From Prochlorococcus sp. AG-436-M02 (GTDB lineage: Bacteria; Cyanobacteriota; Cyanobacteriia; PCC-6307; Cyanobiaceae), in the NCBI GenBank assembly GCA_003212515.1, contig QCPL01000002.1, positions 1 through 64,000 of the forward strand: 64,000 bases of DNA. The letters are read 5' to 3'. Positions 56,578 to 64,000 of the stretch are shown here, piece by piece. Positions within the stretch are counted from its first letter, which is position 1, and the number at the start of each line of letters is the position of its first letter. Made by a program: the position numbers and the translations under genes. The notes under the pieces were generated by a model that did no database searches, had not been told where the DNA came from, and was given only the letters and a program-made list of their open reading frames with translations.

Positions 56578-56706
56578 GGACCTCTTCTAATTTGAATAAT
56601 TTTAATTGCATTTGATCTAATAACAATCTTATAAAAATAGAGAAATTGAGATTTGATTGTTTTTTCTAGAATTTACAAGCATTTTCCTGGGGATCAATTT
56701 TTTGTT

Positions 56707-57375
56707 TCAGCTGGTTCTTGCGGGTTTTATAACAATTAAATCTTTTTCGATGCTTGCTTCTTCAGTTAAACCTTCTTCCGGTTTTTCTTGAGGACCCCTT
56801 GCAATTATGTTCGCGATTCGCAATTGGACTGGACGTAGTTGGAGGGCTGTGATTTTGGAATTGCTATTTCCACTTTTACCTGCATGCGCAATGCCAAGAA
56901 GCCTGCCCCAAATCATCACATCACCTCCAGCTAAAACTTTTGCACCTGGATTAACGTCACCGAGAATTAAAACGTTGTTTATTGCCTCTAAAACTTCTCC
57001 TGCTCTTAGTGTCCCAATATGAAATAATATATCTGATTCGGATGTTTTAGTTGAAGGGATATTACCTGAAATTAACTGATCATCATTTTGATCAACTTCG
57101 TTATCATTTAAATTCATTAATGTATGTATACCTAAACATGATGCGCTTATGATGCTTTCTATCTTGCTTGATTCAATATGAGTTATTTTTAGTTTTCTTC
57201 TTTCACAAATTTGTTCAATAAAACTTATATCTTTGCAATTTAGATTCCATGTCCCAATATCTAAATAGACTTTGGAATTCTTATAGTCTTTTATAATTGA
57301 ATCAAATTGTTCGCGCCAATTTTTTGTAAAAGATTTCGGGAATATAATCTTTTCTTCTTGAATGGAAAATTTCAT
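56707..57375 (-). CDS. minC: Septum-site determining protein MinC
   Basis: A 222-residue FtsZ inhibitor. The C-terminal beta-helix domain is clear (GTLRAGEVLEAINNVLILGD, VNPGAKVLAGGDVMIWGRLL, GIAHAGKSGN) from residue 110. The N-terminal domain is divergent, as usual in the family. A gap of about 129 bp separates it from minD. Confidence 0.92.
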   Translation of the reverse strand: MKFSIQEEKIIFPKSFTKNWREQFDSIIKDYKNSKVYLDIGTWNLNCKDISFIEQICERRKLKITHIESSKIESIISASCLGIHTLMNLNDNEVDQNDDQLISGNIPSTKTSESDILFHIGTLRAGEVLEAINNVLILGDVNPGAKVLAGGDVMIWGRLLGIAHAGKSGNSNSKITALQLRPVQLRIANIIARGPQEKPEEGLTEEASIEKDLIVIKPARTS

Positions 57376-57389
57376 AATATTCTTGAGAA

Positions 57390-58655
57390 TTAATTATACT
57401 TTTGTGATTGTCTTAAATTGAAAAGTTTACGACTTAGATCTATGTGTATTTCTTTTGGATAAATTAACCAAGCTGTTTTAGATGGACTTATTAATCTATC
57501 TATTAATGATGAAGAGTTCTCAATAGCTTTTAACTCAGAACCATCCCAGATTCTAAGCCCACTTTTATAAGGCTGGTATCCAACGAATTTATTATGACGA
57601 AGACCGCAGCACAAGGAAGGATCTTTTCCTAAATTCTCCGCCAGTGTTCTTGCAATAACAAGAGCTTCTAGTTGTATTTCTGTTGCTAGATCATCAATAT
57701 TAGTAGCTTTAAGTAGCTTTCTATTTAGGAAATCTTCGCATAGGGTTCTTAATGGCTCTGGTGCTTCATCTTTCCATCTCCCAATATGATAAAGAGTTCT
57801 AATATCATCATTAGCTAGAAATAAATCTAAATTTATATTTTCTGGTTCCCATACCCATCTAGATAAACAATTGTCAATCCATATTTTTTTGGGACTTAGA
57901 TCTCTAGCTTTCTCAATTATCTTTTCTAATAGCCAGTTTGAAACTTCATTTAACCTATGATTATAAATCGTCCTATACATAAGATTACGGACTACTAAAT
58001 AGTGTTCTACTGCCATTAAACCCTTTGGATCGATAGCAAGATCGCCATCTGGTGCAAGTGTTAAGGCAGAGAGAATTCTTTCTAAATCTATTTGTCCATA
58101 ATTAGTACCAATGCTATTGCTATCTCTCATTAGATAATCTAAGCGATCACAATCTAATTGGCTGCTAACCAAGCTTTTAATTAGAGTATACTGTTTGTCT
58201 TTGCCTTCTATTAGATTGGAAACTTTTAGGCTTAGTTCATTATCTAAATTATTCAGTTCTTTTGAAATAAGAGGATGTTCTCTAATTATTGTCGCTGACC
58301 ACTCCTCATGCTTTAGGCCGAACATTGCTTCACTTGTATGACTTAATGGACCATGCCCAATGTCATGTAATAAAGCCGATGCATATAGTAATGCTCGATA
58401 TTTTGTTAATTTTGAGTTTATTTTTAGAAGCTTATTAAAGGCTAGGCGCGCAATATGAAATACACCAATTGAGTGGCTAAATCTACTCGACTCTGCACCA
58501 TGGAATGTTAGATATGCTGGCCCAAGTTGTTTGATCCTTCTTAGTCTTTGAAAGGGAGATGAGTCGATTAAACTTATGACCATTTTCTCTTCTGGTACTT
58601 TGTCATCAAGTGCAATTCCTTTATGGAGAGGATCGTAATAAGTCCGAATTGCCAT
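57390..58655 (-). CDS. HD-domain phosphohydrolase (SAMHD1/dGTPase-like)
   Basis: A 421-residue HD phosphohydrolase. Conserved points are SFQRLRRIKQLGPAYLTF, ESSRFSHSIGVFHIARLAF (first His) and the HD pair in ALLHDIGHGPLSHTSEA near residue 93, then QLDCDRLDYLMRDS. The layout matches SAMHD1/dNTPase-like enzymes, though the substrate is not determinable. Start codon abuts the CtpA stop. Confidence 0.86.
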   Translation of the reverse strand: MAIRTYYDPLHKGIALDDKVPEEKMVISLIDSSPFQRLRRIKQLGPAYLTFHGAESSRFSHSIGVFHIARLAFNKLLKINSKLTKYRALLYASALLHDIGHGPLSHTSEAMFGLKHEEWSATIIREHPLISKELNNLDNELSLKVSNLIEGKDKQYTLIKSLVSSQLDCDRLDYLMRDSNSIGTNYGQIDLERILSALTLAPDGDLAIDPKGLMAVEHYLVVRNLMYRTIYNHRLNEVSNWLLEKIIEKARDLSPKKIWIDNCLSRWVWEPENINLDLFLANDDIRTLYHIGRWKDEAPEPLRTLCEDFLNRKLLKATNIDDLATEIQLEALVIARTLAENLGKDPSLCCGLRHNKFVGYQPYKSGLRIWDGSELKAIENSSSLIDRLISPSKTAWLIYPKEIHIDLSRKLFNLRQSQKYN

Positions 58656-59959
58656 TAGTTATTGTCTTTTACTTCTGCAGGGCCTGAATCTTCTGAGGGA
58701 ATTTCATGATCTTCAAGACTCTGCAGATCCAAATTGGCTTCCATGACAAGTTCTGCATCTTGGAGCCATCGGTCTTCAGGACCACCAGGATTTAGAGGCT
58801 CAGGTATTTCTAGATTTCTGTCAGGCTCTATTCCTAGATTTTGAATATCTCTCCCCGAGGGTGTTAGGTAGCTTGCTACCGTTACTGCAAGGCCACTGCC
58901 ATCACTGAGGTTTGTCAGGGATTGGATTAACCCTTTGCCAAAAGTACGTGTACCTAATAGTAGCGATCTCTTATTGTCTTGAAGAGCACCTGCAAGAATT
59001 TCACTTGCACTGGCTGTTCCACCGTTTACGAGTGTGACTAAAGGACCATCATAAAGAGTTTCTTTATTTGCTGGAATAGGATCATTGATTTCATTTCTGT
59101 TTTTTGTTTCAACAATTGGTTGATCACTTAGAAAAGCATTTGCGACTGCAAGTCCAGAGCTGACTAGTCCTCCAGAGTTGTTCCTCAAATCTAATACGAT
59201 CCCTTCGACTTCTTTTTCGGAAAGTTCATTTAATGCCTCTTTAACTTTTTCTGGAACCCCTTCACTAAATTGTGTAATACGAAGATATCCCAGAGTGTGA
59301 TTTTCATTTCTGATCCTTCTCGTTCGTACTGGCCTTAAATCAACGCTTCTTCTTTCTAAAGTGATTTCCTTAATTTCTTCATCTGGCGTTTGAATAGTGA
59401 TCAATACCTTGGAACCTGTCTCTCCCCTTAATTTTGAAGCTGTTGCCTCTAATCCAAGCTTTTTAGGGGAATCACTATCTACCTTCAACAGAATAGAGCC
59501 ACTAACTATTTCTGCATCTGCCGCAGGAGAACCTTCAAGCGGAGCTATAACAACAATCTCTCCATCCTCATTCCTTGCGCCCAATTGAAGTCCTACTCCA
59601 TTTATCTCACTTCCGATATTGCTTCCTTTTAAAGCTGCAAAATCATCAGGTCGTAAAAGTCTTGTATATGGATCCCCTAAAGGCAAAAGCATTTTTTCAA
59701 TAGCTGAATATGCTTCATCAGAAGTTGTAATTTCTTTTTCTACAGCTTGTTGCCTGAGTCGTTTCCATTGAACCTCATCAAATTTGTCAGGATTTAAAAA
59801 TCCTTCATTTACGAGATTCCAAGTTTCTAGAACTAGCTGCTGACCATCATTTAGAGCGAAAAGAGGCTCTGTACCTATTAGAAAAATAAGCGCAACACTG
59901 ATTATTCCAGCAATAAATCTCTGGAAATTTTTTGAACAGGTTTTTACATTTGGGAGCAT
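58655..59959 (-). CDS. Carboxyl-terminal processing protease (CtpA/B-like)
   Basis: A 434-residue S41 serine protease. An N-terminal export signal (FIAGIISVALIFLIGTEPLFA) precedes a PDZ domain (near residues 100-190), then the catalytic domain with GGTASASEILAGALQ (nucleophile Ser) and RTFGKGLIQS (Lys). CtpA removes the C-terminal extension of D1; paralogues CtpB/C act on other targets, so the exact copy is unclear. Starts at ATG 59959 in preference to GTG 59977. Confidence 0.88.
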   Translation of the reverse strand: MLPNVKTCSKNFQRFIAGIISVALIFLIGTEPLFALNDGQQLVLETWNLVNEGFLNPDKFDEVQWKRLRQQAVEKEITTSDEAYSAIEKMLLPLGDPYTRLLRPDDFAALKGSNIGSEINGVGLQLGARNEDGEIVVIAPLEGSPAADAEIVSGSILLKVDSDSPKKLGLEATASKLRGETGSKVLITIQTPDEEIKEITLERRSVDLRPVRTRRIRNENHTLGYLRITQFSEGVPEKVKEALNELSEKEVEGIVLDLRNNSGGLVSSGLAVANAFLSDQPIVETKNRNEINDPIPANKETLYDGPLVTLVNGGTASASEILAGALQDNKRSLLLGTRTFGKGLIQSLTNLSDGSGLAVTVASYLTPSGRDIQNLGIEPDRNLEIPEPLNPGGPEDRWLQDAELVMEANLDLQSLEDHEIPSEDSGPAEVKDNN

Positions 59960-60035
59960 TGGATTAACTAATTGCACGAACCATGGGGCACATTCAGTAG
60001 ACTGTTTTTATTAATTATCAAGTCATCTGATTTAA

Positions 60036-60692
60036 ATGGCGAACTCCTCACCTGTCTACGACTGGTTCCAGGAACGGCTTGAAATACAAGACATCGCAGA
60101 TGATGTCACTTCAAAATACGTACCTCCACATGTAAACATCTTTTATTGTCTTGGAGGCATCACACTTGTCTGCTTCTTGATTCAATTTGCAACGGGTTTT
60201 GCAATGACTTTTTATTACAAGCCCACTGTGACAGAGGCATACAACTCTGTCAGTTATTTGATGACTGATGTGAGTTTTGGTTGGTTGATTAGATCAGTGC
60301 ATCGATGGAGTGCATCGATGATGGTCTTAATGCTGATTTTGCATGTTTTTAGGGTGTATTTGACTGGAGGCTTTAAAAGACCCAGGGAGCTTACTTGGGT
60401 CACTGGTGTAGTAATGGCTGTAATTACTGTTGCCTTTGGTGTGACTGGTTATTCTTTGCCATGGGATCAAGTGGGTTATTGGGCTGTAAAGATTGTTTCA
60501 GGTGTCCCTGCTGCTATTCCAGTAGTAGGAGACTTTATGGTTGAACTTTTAAGAGGGGGCGAAAGTGTAGGCCAGACAACTCTTACTCGCTTTTATAGCT
60601 TGCATACTTTTGTACTCCCTTGGTCTCTTGCTGTGTTTATGCTTATGCACTTTCTTATGATTAGAAAGCAAGGGATATCAGGGCCCTTGTAA
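60036..60692 (+). CDS. petB: Cytochrome b6
   Basis: A 218-residue core subunit of cytochrome b6f with four transmembrane helices. Cys38 in NIFYCLGG holds haem c-prime; His ligands appear in [20 protein letters not shown] and later [40 protein letters not shown] is the quinone-site region. petD follows 64 bp downstream. Confidence 0.98.
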   Translation: MANSSPVYDWFQERLEIQDIADDVTSKYVPPHVNIFYCLGGITLVCFLIQFATGFAMTFYYKPTVTEAYNSVSYLMTDVSFGWLIRSVHRWSASMMVLMLILHVFRVYLTGGFKRPRELTWVTGVVMAVITVAFGVTGYSLPWDQVGYWAVKIVSGVPAAIPVVGDFMVELLRGGESVGQTTLTRFYSLHTFVLPWSLAVFMLMHFLMIRKQGISGPL

Positions 60693-60756
60693 TTCAGATA
60701 ACAAAACAAAGCAATTATTTTTTTAATTGACCTTTCCCCAAATTTAATCATCAGTT

Positions 60757-61239
60757 ATGTCGACTCTTAAAAAACCTGACTTATCCGACCCAAAGCTAAG
60801 GGCAAAACTTTCAAAAGGCATGGGCCATAATTATTATGGAGAGCCGGCTTGGCCCAATGATTTACTTTATATATTTCCAGTTGTAATTCTTGGAACTATT
60901 GCATGTGTAGTAGGTCTTGCAGTCCTAGACCCAGCATTCCTTGGTGATAAAGCTAATCCATTTGCGACGCCTTTAGAAATACTTCCAGAATGGTATTTGT
61001 ATCCAGTTTTCCAGATTCTTCGAGTTGTTCCAAATAAACTTCTAGGGATTGCTTTGCAAACACTTATCCCTCTTGGCTTGATGTTGATTCCTTTTATCGA
61101 GAATGTAAATAAATTTTCTAATCCTTTTAGGAGACCTATTGCTATGGGTTTCTTTTTGTTTGGGACTGCTCTGACTATCTATTTAGGCATAGGGGCTTGT
61201 CTACCTATCGATAAGTCATTGACTTTGGGCCTTTTCTAA
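60757..61239 (+). CDS. petD: Cytochrome b6f complex subunit IV
   Basis: A 160-residue membrane protein with three helices. N-terminal [20 protein letters not shown] and the PEWY motif in [20 protein letters not shown] are hallmarks of subunit IV, which completes the quinol-oxidising site with cytochrome b6. Convergent with the invertase gene 6 bp away. Confidence 0.98.
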   Translation: MSTLKKPDLSDPKLRAKLSKGMGHNYYGEPAWPNDLLYIFPVVILGTIACVVGLAVLDPAFLGDKANPFATPLEILPEWYLYPVFQILRVVPNKLLGIALQTLIPLGLMLIPFIENVNKFSNPFRRPIAMGFFLFGTALTIYLGIGACLPIDKSLTLGLF

Positions 61240-61245
61240 AGATTT

Positions 61246-62694
61246 CTATTTCTGATTCAAGTTCATCATTGATACATCTTTAGGATCGACTTTTAAAAAG
61301 TGATGCATTAGAAGAAAACCAACAATTGTCCATGTTTGATAGGTTCTTGATTGTTGGCCAACCCAAGTTCCTGTTGGGCCATCAAAGTACTCTGCCCATT
61401 TTTGTTTAGGGAGTTGGTTCAGTTGACTCCAGTAACATTCTTCTAACAAAGATCTCATTTGCCCCATTAATAAGACATCAGCTTTGGGATACCTTTGCTC
61501 ATGTAAAAGAATAGAAGCACCAAAGAACCAAAGAATGCTTGGCCAATGTCCTCCATTGTGATAACTCCAGGGCCAGTTTTTGGGATCTGAGCCGGTTTTG
61601 TTTTGCCATTCATCTACTTCCATCGGAGGGTGGCAAATTCGCATTGGCATTTGCGCCATTAAATGGGATCGATTGTGAAGAACTAATCTAAAAAGAGCCC
61701 TTTGTTGGGGGGCTGTTAAGACTCCAAACATGCATGCAAGAGAATTCCCTAGACTGTAAAAACGGAAATCTGGTCTCCCAGTTCGAATATTTCCAATAAG
61801 ATACCCGCCTCTATTCTCAAGCCAATCTTGTAGCCAAGAAGGCACTATTTGAGGTTGTACGTTGAATTCATTTTGGTGCTGATCTTCTCCATATTGTTCA
61901 GTAGGTCTTCTCCTAAGCACTTGCATTGTTTTACTTGTTACCCAGTAGTGCTTGAGGAGAAATTGCCGGAGGTCATGAACCCATTGTCTTGTTAGTAAAA
62001 GCCTTTGATCTAGTAGTCGACTTACCTGATGCTTACTGCTTAAATCCATTAGTTCAATGCAACTACTTAGAGATGCATAAAGCAGTACTTCTACTTCTAA
62101 GGGTGCACCCCATACATCCATAGGGCGATCAATCATGAAAGAGCAGTCCGGTACAAAAAGCACTGGTGTACCTTCAAAAGTAGGGTGCAAAACTAGATCC
62201 AATAAAAGTTGGATTCCTCTTTGAACTTTTTGACTAATGCCGAATGTTGTATCTTTACTCTTTCTTACGTATAGCCAGCAAAGGATTGGCCACCACAAGC
62301 TTGCATCAGCTGAGGTTATCCTCCCTATTGATCTTTGTCCGTAATCCGCGATAAGTTCATTTTTCTCTTCCACAAAACTTGTAGGGAAGACGCCTCTTGT
62401 TTGGTAACTAGTACTTTGCAGATCAAGACATACAGTTAAGAATTTTTTAACAATGTCATAACGCTTTTGAGTTAAAAGGTAAATCATTACAGGGACATTG
62501 TCCCTTAAGAAAATTTCTCCATAGTTAAGTGCATCATTATTTGCAGGATGTTCAAGAGCTGCAACACTTCCAGCTAATTGGCCATCAATTTTTATTAAAG
62601 AGCGCTCGAAATGTTCTTTAGCCCTTTTAATGACTGCCTCTTCATTGGAATTGGGGCGTACCCTTTGCCGTTGTTGACTAAATCGTTCTGCCAT
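61246..62694 (-). CDS. Alkaline/neutral invertase (GH100)
   Basis: A 482-residue glycoside hydrolase of family 100 that splits sucrose into glucose and fructose. Motifs: NYGEIFLRDNVPVMIYLL (catalytic Asp region, near residue 56), ADYGQRSIGRITSADASLWWPI, and PWSYHNGGHWPSILW (near residue 390). Marine picocyanobacteria make sucrose as a compatible solute, so this can recycle it. Divergent from the rRNA leader. Confidence 0.93.
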   Translation of the reverse strand: MAERFSQQRQRVRPNSNEEAVIKRAKEHFERSLIKIDGQLAGSVAALEHPANNDALNYGEIFLRDNVPVMIYLLTQKRYDIVKKFLTVCLDLQSTSYQTRGVFPTSFVEEKNELIADYGQRSIGRITSADASLWWPILCWLYVRKSKDTTFGISQKVQRGIQLLLDLVLHPTFEGTPVLFVPDCSFMIDRPMDVWGAPLEVEVLLYASLSSCIELMDLSSKHQVSRLLDQRLLLTRQWVHDLRQFLLKHYWVTSKTMQVLRRRPTEQYGEDQHQNEFNVQPQIVPSWLQDWLENRGGYLIGNIRTGRPDFRFYSLGNSLACMFGVLTAPQQRALFRLVLHNRSHLMAQMPMRICHPPMEVDEWQNKTGSDPKNWPWSYHNGGHWPSILWFFGASILLHEQRYPKADVLLMGQMRSLLEECYWSQLNQLPKQKWAEYFDGPTGTWVGQQSRTYQTWTIVGFLLMHHFLKVDPKDVSMMNLNQK

Positions 62695-63379
62695 TTATGT
62701 TGTTTTTGATGCAATTCTCAAAGGCTTGTTGTAGCAAGCTCTTTCTATAATAGATAAGAAAAAGAAGATCATCTAAAAGAAGTTTTCTTCTTTTAGATGT
62801 TGCGCATAAATGGCTTTGTGGTCTAAAATTGAGGACTGGATGTGAATCGGTATCAAACCGTTTCATGGCTCTCAAATGAACGCTTGTTTATCAACGTTTT
62901 GTTAGTAGGCCCTTACATCAGCAAAGGAGAAATCCACTCGTTGATGTAGGTTTCTAGGGTGATCTTTTGATCACATGCTAAGGCTCCTTATGAAAGTTTG
63001 AGAGTCGAAGCAGAACCTGGACAACTTAAAAGTTTAGGAACTGACGCTTTTGTCGCGTTCACAGTGCTTTTGTGCTTGTGAATGAAAATGCGATATAAAG
63101 TGTGAGGTCCCGTCAAAAATTTAATTGTTAAATCAGCCTAGTTTTTTAGAGTTGGAGATCACGTCCAATCTTTAGAAAATTCAGATTGGTTATAACAATG
63201 ACCGGATCTGAGATCTCGGAAAGTCACAAGGAAATATTTCTTAGTGCACTCTTTGAACCCTTAAATAAATTTAAGGAGGCTAAAACAAATCTTTAGTGCG
63301 CCAGTGCTAGGGATCTGGATAAAGCAAGTCAGACTGAATTGAAAGCTTTTATAAAGCTTTTGATAATAGGGTTTGATCT
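62695..63379 (+). promoter_or_regulatory. Long gene-free rRNA operon leader
   Basis: The 685-bp stretch between the invertase start and mature 16S holds no convincing gene. It contains a 13-bp perfect hairpin with a TTTT loop (62770-62782 and 62787-62799), a GTGATC-TTTT-GATCAC stem near 62959, and a possible sigma-70 promoter (TTGTGC at 63070 and TATAAA at 63094, 18-bp spacing). It probably carries the rRNA promoter and the pre-16S leader used for RNase III processing and antitermination. Confidence 0.6.
63070..63099 (+). promoter_or_regulatory. rrn: Possible sigma-70 promoter of the rRNA operon
   Basis: TTGTGC (63070-63075) and TATAAA (63094-63099) are spaced by 18 bp, with a purine-rich GTGTGAGG region after it. 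It lies about 280 bp upstream of mature 16S. Other pairs exist, so this is one candidate. Confidence 0.35.

Positions 63380-64000
<621 letters not shown>

Overview
The window is a stretch of cyanobacterial chromosome that reads as a low-light-adapted Prochlorococcus (SS120/MIT9211-like). The reasons are AT-rich, tightly packed genes; a full set of photosystem II and cytochrome b6f genes; and a compact phycoerythrin cluster (36.9-43.1 kb) with a linker gene but no phycocyanin or allophycocyanin genes in view. High-light Prochlorococcus keep only remnants of such a cluster. I see no prophage, transposon, CRISPR array or obvious horizontally acquired island. Strain identity is inferred from gene content and is not proven.

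Layout. 0-8.7 kb: purH (cut by the left edge), an esterase, a DUF3155 protein, a Hik2/CSK-like sensor kinase, cobS, tgt, psbK, a Gfo/Idh/MocA oxidoreductase, a CNNM/CorC-type membrane protein and a CAU tRNA. 8.8-20.1 kb: pyrE-ygfZ, a TM0106-type nuclease, phosphohexomutase-rdgB, a carotenoid oxygenase, hisB, fabI, a thioredoxin-fold protein, a DegT aminotransferase, a Nudix hydrolase and folK. 20.2-27.1 kb: chlD, an MCE/ABC lipid-transport pair, a YvcK-like protein and ndhCKJ. 27.2-29.5 kb: rubA-ycf48-psbEFLJ, a photosystem II assembly unit. 29.5-36.7 kb: mtnP, a dehydrogenase-SelD fusion, a CCA-adding-type enzyme, a UvrD-type helicase and a small coiled-coil protein.

The phycoerythrin cluster is cpeB-cpeA-cpeZ on the plus strand, a frameshifted HEAT-repeat bilin lyase (MpeX/CpeF type) on the minus strand, cpeY on the plus strand, and ppeC-(54-aa protein)-cpeS-cpeT on the minus strand. 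Together these encode one phycoerythrin, its bilin-attachment enzymes and a linker. The beta subunit keeps all four bilin-binding cysteines. The alpha subunit has lost the alpha-139-type cysteine and part of an upstream loop.

43.1-50.2 kb holds a TVP38-type membrane protein, an AT-rich gap with small candidate genes, tRNA-Phe, an FGGY kinase, metK, a HAD phosphatase, rpsA and nrdR. 50.3-55.3 kb holds psbB-psbT, a divergent 2Fe-2S ferredoxin, psbM, a thioesterase, prmC, a Sua5/YrdC protein, a small membrane protein and tRNA-Thr. 55.4-62.7 kb holds minC-minD-minE, an HD phosphohydrolase, a CtpA-like protease, petB-petD and a GH100 invertase. A gene-free 685-bp leader with hairpins then runs into the 5' part of 16S rRNA, which is cut by the right edge.

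Points deserving a second look: the G8-tract frameshift in the bilin lyase, the 54-aa protein inside the cluster, two genes (cobS and the FGGY kinase) whose conserved N-termini lie upstream of any ATG/GTG/TTG, an 18-bp perfect inverted repeat inside the SelD fusion gene, and a start-less open frame before the sensor kinase.
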